From contig NZ_QZEX01000002.1 of assembly GCF_003646465.1 (NCBI RefSeq), forward strand, positions 576,472-640,471: a stretch of DNA of 64,000 nucleotides, given 5' to 3'. This stretch comes from Chachezhania antarctica (GTDB taxonomy: Bacteria; Pseudomonadota; Alphaproteobacteria; Rhodobacterales; Rhodobacteraceae). Below the pieces are notes generated by a model that worked only from the letters and a program-made list of their open reading frames with translations, did no database searches and was not told where the DNA came from. The position numbers were made by a program, and so were the translations under genes. This document shows positions 44,398 to 54,676 of the stretch, one piece after another. Position 1 is the first letter of the stretch. The number at the start of each line of letters is the position of its first letter.

Positions 44398-45068
44398 ATC
44401 CCCGGATCGCGCCCGCTGTCGCGGGTTTCGGCATCCTGTTTCAGCCGGGTCATGAACGCGACCGAGATGTGATCACGTAATGCCGCCTCGGCGCGCGCCT
44501 CGTCCCGGTCGGCAATGGCGGCCACCACGGCGCGGTGTTCGCCCTGCGCGATCTCTCCCCGCCCGCGGGACGCAAGCGACGTGCCCGCCATCAACGCCAT
44601 GGTCCGATGCACAAGATCGAGCTGCTGGACAAGGTAGCGATTGTGCGAGGCCAGGTGCACCTGCTTGTGAAACCGCCGGTTCGCCCGCGCCAGGGCCGGC
44701 GGGTCGGCCACCAGCGCATCGTCGGCCTCGACCATCTCGTGCAGCACGCGGACCTCTTCCTCGGTCGCGTGGCGGGCGGCCTCCCGGGCGGCCAGCCCCT
44801 CCAGTTCGCGCCGGACGACGTAAAGCTCCGACATCTGGTTGTGATCCAGCGCCGCCACGATCAGCGACCGCCCGTCGCGTGCCAGCAGGGATTGCGTCTC
44901 CAGCCGCTGCAGCGCCTCGCGGATCGGGGTGCGCGACACGCCGAAGCGGTCGGCCAGATCGCTTTCCACCAGCCTGTCGCCGGGGCGGTATTCGCCCATG
45001 TCGATCGCTTCAAGGATCAGCCCGTAAGCGTCGGACGGCGATGGGCGGGGTACGCGGGAGGAGGACAT
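44394..45068 (-). CDS. GntR/FadR-family transcriptional regulator
   Basis: A 224-residue regulator. An N-terminal winged helix-turn-helix (YRPGDRLVESDLADRFGVSRTPIREALQRLE, about residues 26-57) precedes an FCD effector domain (about 80-210) with ANRRFHKQVHLASHN and GEHRAVVAAIADRDE, containing His residues of the type that bind a metal or carboxylate ligand. The long open frame upstream is antisense; ATG 45068 has a GGAG-containing leader. It is divergent from the HAD nucleotidase gene (123 bp), a likely target. Its stop codon overlaps that of the glycosyltransferase gene. Confidence 0.9.
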   Translation of the reverse strand: MSSSRVPRPSPSDAYGLILEAIDMGEYRPGDRLVESDLADRFGVSRTPIREALQRLETQSLLARDGRSLIVAALDHNQMSELYVVRRELEGLAAREAARHATEEEVRVLHEMVEADDALVADPPALARANRRFHKQVHLASHNRYLVQQLDLVHRTMALMAGTSLASRGRGEIAQGEHRAVVAAIADRDEARAEAALRDHISVAFMTRLKQDAETRDSGRDPGI

Positions 45069-45191
45069 TCGACGGTATCTCGCAGCTTGGCGCGGAAGGC
45101 CGCGACGGATCCCCAAAGGTCTACCCGCCCGGCGGGAACCGGGCAAGCCTTGGCGATTGCACGCCCCTGCGCGCGGCCTTACTCTGCCGCA

Positions 45192-45836
45192 ATGGTCAAG
45201 GCTTCCTTCGCACATGTCACGCAATGGGTGTTCGATCTCGACAACACCCTCTACCCGCCCGCGGCCCGGCTTTTCGACCAGATCGAGATCCGGATGACAG
45301 ATTTCGTGATGGAGGCCATCGGCGTCGACCGGGCCGAGGCCGACCGCTTGCGCAAGCATTACTGGCTGGAACACGGCACCACGCTGGCCGGGCTGATGGA
45401 TGTGCACGGTGTCGATCCGGGGCCGTACCTGACCCATGTGCACGATATCTCGTTCGACGGCCTTGAAGTCGACGTCGCGCTGGAAGCCGCCATCGCCGCC
45501 CTGCCCGGTCGGCGCATCGTCTATACCAACGGCACCGCCGCCTATGCCGGGCGGGTGCTTGAAGCGCGCGGGCTGGCCCACTTGTTCGATGCGGTCTACG
45601 GGGTCGAGAACGCGGGCTTCCGCCCCAAGCCTGAACGCGCGGCGTTCGAGGCGATCTTCGCCATCGACGGGATTTCTCCCGACACCGCCGCGATGTTCGA
45701 AGACGATCCCCGCAACCTGTCCGCGCCGCACGCGATGGGCATGCGCACCGTGCATGTCGCGCCGGAACCGCTGCTGGCCGATCACATCCATCATCATACG
45801 GACGATCTGGCCGGGTTTCTGACGCTCCTGCGCTAG
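45192..45836 (+). CDS. HAD-family pyrimidine 5'-nucleotidase-like phosphatase
   Basis: A 214-residue enzyme with the HAD motifs: nucleophile in WVFDLDNTLYPP (motif I), IVYTNGTA (motif II), RPKPERAAF (motif III Lys) and MFEDDPRNLS (motif IV). The arrangement and the DLDNTLYPP signature match the Sdt1/Phm8 pyrimidine 5'-nucleotidase subgroup, which dephosphorylates nucleoside monophosphates. The long upstream frame is antisense to the GntR gene. It is followed 68 bp later by the UbiH-type gene on the same strand. Confidence 0.88.
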   Translation: MVKASFAHVTQWVFDLDNTLYPPAARLFDQIEIRMTDFVMEAIGVDRAEADRLRKHYWLEHGTTLAGLMDVHGVDPGPYLTHVHDISFDGLEVDVALEAAIAALPGRRIVYTNGTAAYAGRVLEARGLAHLFDAVYGVENAGFRPKPERAAFEAIFAIDGISPDTAAMFEDDPRNLSAPHAMGMRTVHVAPEPLLADHIHHHTDDLAGFLTLLR

Positions 45837-45904
45837 AAGACGCCGTGTCGCTTTGCCGAACGGCCCCGCGCGCCCTAGATACCGGGTGTAAAAGGAGCGT
45901 GCCC

Positions 45905-47110
45905 ATGTCCGATAGCTGCGATATCCTGATTGCCGGTGGCGGCATCGCCGGGCTGACCGCCGCGGCGGCCTTCGGGCAGGCCGGGTTCCAGGTCACCTGC
46001 GTGGATCCCGCCCCGCCGGTTACCGCATCGGAAGCGCCGGGCGCCGACCGACGCACCACCGCCTTCCTGCAGCCCGCCCGGGCGCTGCTGGACAGGATCG
46101 GCCTATGGGACCGTCTGGCCCCCCATGCCAGCCCGCTGGACATCATGCGCATCGTAGATGCTGGTGGCGACGATCCCACCCCCCGCATCGTTCGCGATTT
46201 CGAAGCGACGGAGCTGTCGGACCAGCCCTTCGGGTGGAACCTGCCCAACTGGCTTCTGCGCCGCGAACTCTCGGCCCATCTGCAGGAGCTGCCCTCTGTC
46301 ACCTTCCGCCCCGGGGAGCGCGCGCAGCGGCTCTTCACCCGCGAAACAGGCGCAAAGGTCACGCTGGGCAATGGTGATGTCGTGTCGGCGCGGCTTGTGA
46401 TCGCGGCCGATGGGCGGAACTCCACCATGCGGTCCGCTGCGGGCATCGGCGTGAAGACATACCGATACGGGCAGAAGGCGCTGGCCTTCGCCGTCACCCA
46501 TCCCGAACCGCATCGCAATATCTCGACCGAAGTTCACCGCACAGGCGGCCCCTTCACGCTTGTTCCCCTGCCCGATCTGGATGGACGCCCGTCCTCGGCC
46601 GTGGTCTGGATGGAGCGCGGGCCACGCGCGCAGGCGCTGATGGCGATGGACGTGCCAGAGTTCGAAGCCGAAATGACCGAACGGTCCGCAGGCGTGCTGG
46701 GGCCGCTGACGCTGGCCTCCGACCGGTCGATCTGGCCGATCATCGCACAGATCGCCGACCGTCTGACGGGCGAACGGCTGGCCCTGATGGCCGAAGCCGC
46801 CCATGTCGTCCCGCCCATCGGGGCGCAGGGGCTGAACATGTCGCTGACCGATCTGGGGTGCCTGCTGGATCTGGCCATAGCCGCGCCGGACGATCTGGGC
46901 GGGCGCAAGATGCTCGACGCTTATAACCGCGCGCGGACGGGCGACGTGCGGGCGCGCGTGCAGGGGATCAACCTGTTGAACCACGCCTCGATGGCCGCAC
47001 CATCGGTGTTGCGCGATGCGCGCGCGGCGGGAATCGCCGGGCTGTACGCTGCGCCGCCCGTGCGCCGGATGCTGATGCAGATGGGCCTTGGGCTGCGCCG
47101 AACCGGCTGA
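45905..47110 (+). CDS. UbiH/UbiF-family FAD-dependent hydroxylase
   Basis: A 401-residue flavoprotein monooxygenase. The N-terminal dinucleotide-binding motif is ILIAGGGIAGLTAAAAFG (about residues 7-24), and the second FAD motif is the lineage variant ALMAEAAHVVPPIGAQGLNMSLTD in place of GDAAH. Family members hydroxylate the ring of ubiquinone precursors; which position this one acts on cannot be decided. AAGGAGCGTGCCC precedes ATG 45905, and an alternative start would add 20 residues. No other ubi genes are adjacent. Confidence 0.87.
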   Translation: MSDSCDILIAGGGIAGLTAAAAFGQAGFQVTCVDPAPPVTASEAPGADRRTTAFLQPARALLDRIGLWDRLAPHASPLDIMRIVDAGGDDPTPRIVRDFEATELSDQPFGWNLPNWLLRRELSAHLQELPSVTFRPGERAQRLFTRETGAKVTLGNGDVVSARLVIAADGRNSTMRSAAGIGVKTYRYGQKALAFAVTHPEPHRNISTEVHRTGGPFTLVPLPDLDGRPSSAVVWMERGPRAQALMAMDVPEFEAEMTERSAGVLGPLTLASDRSIWPIIAQIADRLTGERLALMAEAAHVVPPIGAQGLNMSLTDLGCLLDLAIAAPDDLGGRKMLDAYNRARTGDVRARVQGINLLNHASMAAPSVLRDARAAGIAGLYAAPPVRRMLMQMGLGLRRTG

Positions 47111-47225
47111 TCCGGCCGCATTCATCCACCAAGGGATGCATTTCAGGGGCCTAAACCACAACCGGCCATAGAGCTGGCGCGCCGCCGCTGCATAGCCGTC
47201 AACCATAGTATCGTATGGGCTTGAG

Positions 47226-47239
47226 CGTTCTGCAGAACG
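47226..47239. promoter_or_regulatory. Perfect 14-bp palindrome upstream of the Hint gene
   Basis: CGTTCTGCAGAACG reads identically on both strands. It sits 60 bp upstream of the Hint-protein ATG, in an otherwise featureless 189-bp gap. Size and position suit a dimeric repressor or activator site. It is not the GAAC-N7-GAAC LexA type. Confidence 0.4.
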
Positions 47240-47299
47240 GACTATTCATCGCTGGCGAATATGTACTTCTCATGACAGACCCCAAGTCAAGGCACGGCG

Positions 47300-48436
47300 A
47301 TGGCCAACGGTGACATCATTCTTTTCGGTATCGACGTCGTGAACGGTGCCAGCGCGTCGACGAATTCGTCGGCGGGCACCGACGGCCAGGGGACGATCAC
47401 GATCTCGGGCGGGGAACAGGTGTTTGGCGATAACGATATCGTCGTCATCTCGGTCCGGCGGCTGAATTCGGACGGCGAAGTCACAGGCTCCAGCGGGGTG
47501 TACGACCTCACCGTCTACGGCTCGATGGACGATTATCGCAGCGGCATCGTGAAGTACGATTACCGCCCCATGAACCCGGGCCAGACGGCGAGCATCCAGT
47601 CCGATCTCAGCGGCGAAGGCGACGGGTACCTGCGGTTCAATGCGAACGTGCTGGTGCCAGAAAATGGCGGGCCGTCCTTTTCGAACCTGATGATCGCACC
47701 GGGCACCGATCTGGGGCAGATCACCGGCCAGGGCGGCAGCGTCACGCTGAACCGCAACCAGGATTTCGACTTCAACCATGACGGCAAGATCGATGCGCCT
47801 CTGGAAAAGGGCGACAACCTGTTCAAGGCAGGCGATTACACGTCATTCGAAACCGTCTGCTTTGCCAAGGGCACGCGGATCCTGACCTCTGAAGGCTATC
47901 GACGGATCGAGGATCTGAAGATCGGCGAAATGGTGATGACACTGGATTCCGGCCAACAGCCGATCCGCTGGATCGGGCGGCGCACCACTGCGGCGCGTGG
48001 TGACGGGGCGCCGATCCACTTTGCCCCCGGCCCCATTGGCAACGACCGCGCGCTGACGATTTCGCCCAACCACCGCCTGCTGGTCCGCGGCGCGGCGGTG
48101 GAACTTCTGTTCTGCGAGACCGAGATGCTGGTGCCCGCGAAATACCTTGTCGACGGTGTCGACATCACGCCGGTCTTCGGCGGGATCGTGACGTACCTGC
48201 ACATCATGTTCGACCAGCATGAAATCATCTGGGCCGAGGGCGTGCTGACGGAAAGCCTGTTCGGCGATGCCGCGCCGGAGGATGTTCAGGGGCAGGCCAC
48301 GCTGGCCGAAAACCGGGCGCTGTTGCCGGGCTTCCAAGCCGCCGCCCGCCGCATTCAGACCGCCCGAGCTTGCCTGCGCAGGCACGAGGCACGCGTTTTG
48401 TGCGATTCCGCCAAATCGGACTGGCACATCGCCTGA
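47300..48436 (+). CDS. Hint-domain (hedgehog/intein-like) protein
   Basis: A 378-residue protein. The N-terminal 180 residues are Gly/Asp/Ser-rich and beta-like (TITISGGEQVFGDNDIVVIS, QDFDFNHDGKID). A Hint domain begins at Cys187 (VCFAKGTRILTSEGYRRIEDLKIGE), with the block-B-like segment LTISPNHRLLVRG (His258) and MLVPAKYLVDG. Hint domains cleave or splice at the Cys peptide bond. Here no intein C-terminal His-Asn and no extein follow, so release of the N-terminal part is a possible outcome. Such proteins are frequent in Rhodobacterales, role unknown. Export is not evident from the N-terminus; a type I secretion tail cannot be identified. Confidence 0.85.
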   Translation: MANGDIILFGIDVVNGASASTNSSAGTDGQGTITISGGEQVFGDNDIVVISVRRLNSDGEVTGSSGVYDLTVYGSMDDYRSGIVKYDYRPMNPGQTASIQSDLSGEGDGYLRFNANVLVPENGGPSFSNLMIAPGTDLGQITGQGGSVTLNRNQDFDFNHDGKIDAPLEKGDNLFKAGDYTSFETVCFAKGTRILTSEGYRRIEDLKIGEMVMTLDSGQQPIRWIGRRTTAARGDGAPIHFAPGPIGNDRALTISPNHRLLVRGAAVELLFCETEMLVPAKYLVDGVDITPVFGGIVTYLHIMFDQHEIIWAEGVLTESLFGDAAPEDVQGQATLAENRALLPGFQAAARRIQTARACLRRHEARVLCDSAKSDWHIA

Positions 48437-48444
48437 GACCGGGC

Positions 48445-48903
48445 CTAGCCCAGCGGACCGGGACGGCGTTCTTCGCTGAGAAGCACGTTGGCCTCGACCT
48501 CTCCCGCGCCGGGCAGCGCCATGATACGCCGCCGCAGCACCCGTTCGAAATCTGCCAGATCGCGGGCGACGACGCGCAGGCGGAAGTCGTAGACGCCCAG
48601 CACGTGTTCGACGGTCTGCACCTCGGGGATCGCGCTCATCGCGCGTTCGAAATCTTCCAGCGTCACCTGCCCCTTGCGGGCCAGCTTCACGCCTAGAAAC
48701 ACCGTCACGCCAAAGCCCAGCCGTTCCGCGTTCAGCCGCACGCGTTTGCCACGGATCACGCCCGCATCTGTCAGCCGCCGGATCCGCCGCCATGTCGCCG
48801 GTTGCGACAGGCCAAGATCCCGCCCCAACGCGCCTGCACTTTGCCCGGCATCTCGGGCCAGCGCGCGCAGGATCTGGCGATCTATGTCGTCAAGTTCGAT
48901 CAC
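48445..48903 (-). CDS. Lrp/AsnC-family transcriptional regulator, second of a tandem pair
   Basis: A 152-residue regulator with an N-terminal helix-turn-helix (LDDIDRQILRALARDAGQSAGALGRDLGLSQPATWRRIRRL) and a RAM ligand-binding domain (FERAMSAIPEVQTVEHVLGVYDFRLRVVARD). It starts with GTG inside the GTGA overlap with the stop of the preceding Lrp gene, so the two are co-translated. Family members sense amino acids; the pair lies divergent from ilvC, so a branched-chain amino acid is a plausible ligand. It is convergent with the Hint gene. Confidence 0.92.
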   Translation of the reverse strand: MIELDDIDRQILRALARDAGQSAGALGRDLGLSQPATWRRIRRLTDAGVIRGKRVRLNAERLGFGVTVFLGVKLARKGQVTLEDFERAMSAIPEVQTVEHVLGVYDFRLRVVARDLADFERVLRRRIMALPGAGEVEANVLLSEERRPGPLG

Positions 48904-49355
48904 AGCGGCAGCCGGTCTTCGTTCTTGATCTGCGCGATGTGCATCAGCGCGTCGATGTCGACGATGTGGGGCAAGGTCAGGATCTTCTCGCGATAAAGGC
49001 GCTGGTAATGCCCCATGTCGCGGGCCAGCAGCAGCAAGCGTACATCGACTCGCCCCACAAAGGTCTGCAGTTCCAGCACCTCTGGTATGGCACGGGCCGC
49101 TTCCAGAAAATCCTCGAACGCGCGGGGGACAGTCTTGTCCAGCGTGAACCGCAGAGAGACGGTGATCTCGTACCCCAGCGCGCGCCAGTCGATCACCGCT
49201 TCAAGCCCTTCGATCACCCCCGCCCGCTCCATCCGTTCCAGACGACGGCCCCAAGTCGACGGCGTCACCCCGGCCCGCGCGGCAAGGTCCGCGACCGGGG
49301 CGCCCGGTTCGGCCTGATACTGGCGCAGAATGCGTCTGTCGGTGTCGTCGAGCAT
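48900..49355 (-). CDS. Lrp/AsnC-family transcriptional regulator, first of a tandem pair
   Basis: A 151-residue regulator: LDDTDRRILRQYQAEPGAPVADLAARAGVTPSTWGRRLERME is the helix-turn-helix, and FLEAARAIPEVLELQTFVGRVDVRLLLLARD belongs to the RAM domain. Its sequence is clearly different from the second gene, so the pair could form hetero-oligomers or act separately. A start 42 bp upstream is less likely. It is divergent from ilvC with 135 bp between the starts, where its operator should lie. Confidence 0.92.
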   Translation of the reverse strand: MLDDTDRRILRQYQAEPGAPVADLAARAGVTPSTWGRRLERMERAGVIEGLEAVIDWRALGYEITVSLRFTLDKTVPRAFEDFLEAARAIPEVLELQTFVGRVDVRLLLLARDMGHYQRLYREKILTLPHIVDIDALMHIAQIKNEDRLPL

Positions 49356-49388
49356 GAATTTTCCGGTCTTCTGCAAGAACGGGAATGA

Positions 49389-50513
<1,125 letters not shown>

Positions 50514-50519
50514 GCCCTT

Positions 50520-50549
50520 CGGCCCCGGCGCTGTGCCGGGGCCGATTTT
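50520..50549 (+). terminator. Intrinsic terminator of ilvC
   Basis: CGGCCCCGGC (50520-50529) and GCCGGGGCCG (50535-50544) form a perfect 10-bp stem with a 5-nt loop, followed by ATTTT. It starts 7 bp beyond the ilvC stop. Confidence 0.9.
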
Positions 50550-50645
50550 CCCGAATGACAGGCGCACAGCCACTATTCGGGCGACAGCGCAGCATCCCCG
50601 CAAGATCGGTGCTAACCCTGCCGCGTATCAAGCGGGAAGACGACC

Positions 50646-51569
50646 ATGCCCCCCACCATAACATCTGCCAGCTGGATCATGATCCTATTCCTTGGCCTCG
50701 CCTGGGGCGGGGCCTTCCCGGTGATCGAGATCGCGCTGGAAGGCATCACGCCCTTCTGGCTGGCCGCCTACCGGATCGGCTTTGCCACCCTGCTCACGGT
50801 CGGGACCTGGGGCGCGCTTGGCTGGAAGCTGTTCGAACGACCGCTTCACGCCGGCGAACGGCGCAACCTCCTCGCCGTCGGGCTGATGAGCTCGGCCGTG
50901 CCGTTCATGCTGATCTCGTGGGGGCAGCAATACGTGACCGCGGGCTTTACCGGCGTGGCCATGGCCAGTGTCGCGCTGATCGTGCTGCCGCTGGCGCATT
51001 TCCTGGTGCCGGACGAACGGATCACGCCGCGCAAGACGCTGGGGTTCCTGATCGGGTTTGCCGGGATCGTGGTGTTGCTTGGCCCCGATGCGCTCGTCCC
51101 CGTGGGCGGGCGGATCGAGCTGGCGGGGCAACTGGCCTGCCTTGGCGCGGCCGCGTGCTATGCGGTCAGTTCGATCCTGATGCGGCGGCTGCCGACGGTG
51201 GATCCGATCGGGCTGTCAGCCGTGCTGCTGGCCATCGGTGCCGTGGCAGTCATCCCTGCGGCGCTGCTGAAGGAAGGCCTGCCGCCCCCGATCGACACGC
51301 GCACCCTGCTGGCGCTGGCTTTCCTGGGGCTTGTGCCCACGGCGGCGGCGAACCTTCTGCGGGTGATGGTGATCCGCACGGCGGGGCCGGTGTTCATGAG
51401 CCTCACGAACTACCAGGTGCCGGTCTGGGCCGTGCTGATCGGCGTCGTCTTCCTGGGCGAGCCGCTGCGCGCTTCGCTGCTGGTCGCCACCGTGCTGATC
51501 CTGATCGGCGTGGCGCTCAGCCAGTGGGGCGCCCTGTCGCGGCTGTTTCGCGCGCGGGCCAAGTCGTGA
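50646..51569 (+). CDS. DMT-superfamily (EamA-type) transporter
   Basis: A 307-residue inner-membrane exporter with ten hydrophobic segments in two EamA repeats (IMILFLGLAWGGAFPVIEIALEGITPFWLAAYRIG at the start, LTNYQVPVWAVLIGVVFLGEPL near the end). The substrate is unknown; amino acids or small metabolites are usual for the family. It follows the ilvC terminator and so has its own promoter. The next gene, a hemerythrin-like protein, starts 37 bp after its stop. Confidence 0.87.
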   Translation: MPPTITSASWIMILFLGLAWGGAFPVIEIALEGITPFWLAAYRIGFATLLTVGTWGALGWKLFERPLHAGERRNLLAVGLMSSAVPFMLISWGQQYVTAGFTGVAMASVALIVLPLAHFLVPDERITPRKTLGFLIGFAGIVVLLGPDALVPVGGRIELAGQLACLGAAACYAVSSILMRRLPTVDPIGLSAVLLAIGAVAVIPAALLKEGLPPPIDTRTLLALAFLGLVPTAAANLLRVMVIRTAGPVFMSLTNYQVPVWAVLIGVVFLGEPLRASLLVATVLILIGVALSQWGALSRLFRARAKS

Positions 51570-51606
51570 CTTGCGGATGGGGGCGTAAGTGCACAGGTTA
51601 CCGGGC

Positions 51607-52179
51607 ATGAGTGATTTTGACATCAACACCCGCAATGGCCTGCCCCCCGAACTGGCGCAGATGCTGCCCGACCTGCCCCGGCCCGAATGGCCCGCGCATC
51701 ACGCCTATGACGGGCTGGCCGGTCATTGGCTGGATATCCACGGCGGCCTGAAGAAGCTTGGCAAGACGGTGCTGAGCGATTGTGAACAGGCGCTGGACAA
51801 GCGGATGGATCCGATGGCCCATGCCAACCGTGTGGGCCAGTTGGGGAACATGCTACTGAACCACCTGCACACCCATCACCAGATCGAGGACCACGTGCTG
51901 TTCCCCCGGCTTGATGCGCTGGACCCGACCTTTCGCCGCGGCTTCGACATGCTGGAGACCGATCACACCGTGCTGGATGCCCTGCTGAACGATTTCGCGG
52001 GCACCGCCAACGACGTGCTGCGTCAGGCCGGCGAAGGCCCGAAGGACTGGCCCACGGTGATCGATCCGCTGCACCAGATCCTTGTGCGCCTGGATGGCTT
52101 CCTGGACCGGCACCTGGCCGACGAGGAGGATCTGGTGATCCCGCTGACGCTGAAGCACGAAATCATGGACATGGGGTAG
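51607..52179 (+). CDS. Hemerythrin-like (HHE) protein
   Basis: A 190-residue helical protein with hemerythrin-type ligand motifs: HWLDIH (helix 1), HLHTHHQIEDHVLFP (helix 2, HxxxE type), DHTVLD (helix 3) and HLADEEDLVIP (helix 4). These would hold a di-iron centre, so the protein probably binds oxygen, nitric oxide or redox signals in the cytoplasm. No extra domain is present. A start 18 bp upstream is possible; MSDFDINTRNG is preferred. Confidence 0.83.
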   Translation: MSDFDINTRNGLPPELAQMLPDLPRPEWPAHHAYDGLAGHWLDIHGGLKKLGKTVLSDCEQALDKRMDPMAHANRVGQLGNMLLNHLHTHHQIEDHVLFPRLDALDPTFRRGFDMLETDHTVLDALLNDFAGTANDVLRQAGEGPKDWPTVIDPLHQILVRLDGFLDRHLADEEDLVIPLTLKHEIMDMG

Positions 52180-52297
52180 CGGCGGCACATTGCGCCCTCG
52201 ACATCCCGCCCCCGGATTGCTTGCGGTCCGGTTCGCGCCCGACCCGCCTCCCAGGGCGGGCGAGAATCTACCTTTGGTCACCGGATTGATCGTGGCT

Positions 52298-53653
52298 TCA
52301 GGGCGCCGCGGCGTCAGTGACGGCATCAACGACGCTGTTCACCGTGCGTTCCAGAAGATCCGGATCTTCGGATTCCGCCATCACGCGGATCAGCGGCTCC
52401 GTCCCCGACTTGCGGATCAGAAGCCGGCCGTTGCCGTCCAGCGCGTCTTCGGCCGCCGAGATCGCGGTCAGTACTTCGGGCATCTCCAGCGGGGCGCTCC
52501 CGGCCTCGTAGCGGACGTTCTTCAAGAGCTGCGGGACGGGTTCGAACTGCTGCAGCAGCGCGCTGGCGGGAGTGCCGGATTGCACCATTTCGGCCAGGAA
52601 ATGCAGCCCCGCCATCAGCCCGTCGCCCGTCGTGGCGTGGTCGGTCATCACGATATGGCCCGACTGTTCGCCGCCAAGGTTGAAGCCACCCTGGCGCATG
52701 CGTTCGACGACATACCGGTCGCCGACCTGCGTGCGTTCCAGCCGCAGGTCGCGGTCCGTCAGAAACCGCTCCAGGCCCAGGTTCGACATCACCGTCGCCA
52801 CCAGCGCGCCGCCTGTCAGGATACCGTCCGCCGCCCAGCGGGAGGCCAGCAGCGCCATCAGCTGGTCACCGTCGGCAACCCGGCCCTTTTCGTCGATCAG
52901 GATCACCCGGTCGGCATCGCCGTCAAGGCAGATCCCCACATCGGCGCCTTCGCGCAGCACCGCCTCCGCCGCCTTTTCGGGATGGGTGGACCCGCAATCG
53001 AGGTTGATGTTGAAACCGTTCGGCTCCACCGCGATGGGGATGACCTTAGCGCCCAGCTCCCAAAGCGCTTCGGGCGCCGCACGATAGGCAGCACCGTTGG
53101 CGCAATCGACCACCACTTTCAGCCCGTCCAGCTTCAGCCCGCGGGGGAGCGAGGATTTCACCCGCTCGACGTACCGGTAATGCGCATCGTCGATCCGCCG
53201 CGCCCAGCCGATATTGGCGGGCTTCGCGGGTTCGACACCATTGGCCACCAGCGCCTCGATCTCGGCCTCCGCCTGATCGGACAGCTTGAAGCCGTCGGGG
53301 CCGAAGAACTTGATGCCGTTGTCGGACGCGGGGTTGTGGCTGGCGGAAATCATCACGCCCAGATCGGCGCGCAGCGACCGTGTCATCTGCCCCACGGCGG
53401 GCGTGGGCACCGGGCCCGTCAGCATGACGTTCATGCCGGTCGACAGCAGGCCGGCCGTCAGCGCGTTTTCGAACATGTAGCATGACCGGCGGGTGTCCTT
53501 GCCGATCATGACCCGGTGATCGGTGCCGTTCACACCGTCGTTGCGCCGGAAATACCGCCCCACCGCCGCGCCGATCTGCAATGCAAGGTCGGCCGTCATC
53601 GGCGCCGCATTGGCGGTGCCGCGGATACCGTCGGTCCCGAAGAGTTTACGCAT
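52298..53653 (-). CDS. glmM: Phosphoglucosamine mutase
   Basis: A 451-residue phosphohexomutase that interconverts glucosamine 6- and 1-phosphate for UDP-GlcNAc and cell-wall synthesis. Motifs are FGTDGIRG at the N-terminus, active-site Ser105 in [12 protein letters not shown], metal-binding DGDADR and the sugar-phosphate loop [12 protein letters not shown] near the end. Length is typical. It starts 18 bp after the folP stop, in the common folP-glmM order. Confidence 0.98.
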   Translation of the reverse strand: MRKLFGTDGIRGTANAAPMTADLALQIGAAVGRYFRRNDGVNGTDHRVMIGKDTRRSCYMFENALTAGLLSTGMNVMLTGPVPTPAVGQMTRSLRADLGVMISASHNPASDNGIKFFGPDGFKLSDQAEAEIEALVANGVEPAKPANIGWARRIDDAHYRYVERVKSSLPRGLKLDGLKVVVDCANGAAYRAAPEALWELGAKVIPIAVEPNGFNINLDCGSTHPEKAAEAVLREGADVGICLDGDADRVILIDEKGRVADGDQLMALLASRWAADGILTGGALVATVMSNLGLERFLTDRDLRLERTQVGDRYVVERMRQGGFNLGGEQSGHIVMTDHATTGDGLMAGLHFLAEMVQSGTPASALLQQFEPVPQLLKNVRYEAGSAPLEMPEVLTAISAAEDALDGNGRLLIRKSGTEPLIRVMAESEDPDLLERTVNSVVDAVTDAAAP

Positions 53654-53671
53654 CTGAGAGAGCCCTCGAAG

Positions 53672-54676
53672 TCAGGTCACGGCTTGCCAGAGACGGATCG
53701 CCTGCGCCGTCTCGGCGACATCGTGAACTCGGATTACTTGCACACCCTGTCGCACCCCTGCAAGCGCGACGGCGACGGACCCGGGCATGCGCCTGTCGGC
53801 CTCGGGCGCCTGCCCGATGGTGCCGATGAAGCGCTTGCGCGACGCGCCCAGCAGGACCGGACAGCCCAAGCCATGGAAAAGGCTGAGGCCTTTCATGATC
53901 TCGCAGTTGTGCTCCAGCGTCTTGCCGAAGCCGATCCCGGGGTCGGCGAGAATGCGCGCACGGGGAATGCCCTGCGCTTCCAGCGTGTCGATCTGGCGGG
54001 CCAGCACCTCGTAAACGTCGGTCAGCACGTTCTCGTAGATCGGGTTCTTTTGCATCACGTCGGGCGTGCCCTGCGTGTGCATGACGCAGACGGGTACCTC
54101 CGCCTCGGCGCACAGCGGCGCGAGGGCCGCATCGAAGGTGAAGCCCGAGACATCGTTGACCAGCGTCGCCCCGGCCTTCAACGCGGCTTCGGCGACGGCG
54201 GCCTTTCGGGTATCGATGGAGATCGGAACGTCGCCCCCCAGCTCCGCACGGATCGCGGCGATCACGGGTGCGGTGCGGGCGATTTCCTCGTCCACCGGAA
54301 CTTCGGCCGCGCCGGGGCGGGTGGATTCCCCGCCGATGTCGAGGATCGCGGCGCCGCCGTCCCACATCGCGTGGGCTTGCGCGATGGCAAGGTCCGGGTC
54401 GATGAACCTGCCACCGTCGGAAAAGCTGTCGGGCGTCACGTTCAGCACGCCCATGATCGCGGGCTGGCCCATGTCCATCCCGGCGAGGTCCGCGCGCGGC
54501 TCAGCCAGGCGGCCGCGCACGTCCGCCGGCAGATCGGCGACAGGCACCAGAGGGCCCGGACCGCCGGGCGTCAGGTGTTCGGCATGGGTGAAGGTCAGCC
54601 GGCCACCGGCCAGCTTTTCAGCTCCTGCGGAAAGCGCCGCGTCAGAGGTCACGATCGGACGATACAGATCGGTCAT
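53672..54676 (-). CDS. folP: Dihydropteroate synthase
   Basis: A 334-residue enzyme joining p-aminobenzoate to 6-hydroxymethyl-dihydropterin diphosphate. Signature segments are IMGVLNVTPDSFSDGG and GAAILDIGGESTRPGA, with SIDTRKAAVA, LVNDVSGF and LLGASRKRFIG completing the TIM barrel. About 65 N-terminal residues before the barrel are extra compared with compact bacterial forms. ATG overlaps the folB stop by 4 bp, and glmM follows 18 bp downstream. The frame is open far upstream, antisense only. Confidence 0.95.
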   Translation of the reverse strand: MTDLYRPIVTSDAALSAGAEKLAGGRLTFTHAEHLTPGGPGPLVPVADLPADVRGRLAEPRADLAGMDMGQPAIMGVLNVTPDSFSDGGRFIDPDLAIAQAHAMWDGGAAILDIGGESTRPGAAEVPVDEEIARTAPVIAAIRAELGGDVPISIDTRKAAVAEAALKAGATLVNDVSGFTFDAALAPLCAEAEVPVCVMHTQGTPDVMQKNPIYENVLTDVYEVLARQIDTLEAQGIPRARILADPGIGFGKTLEHNCEIMKGLSLFHGLGCPVLLGASRKRFIGTIGQAPEADRRMPGSVAVALAGVRQGVQVIRVHDVAETAQAIRLWQAVT

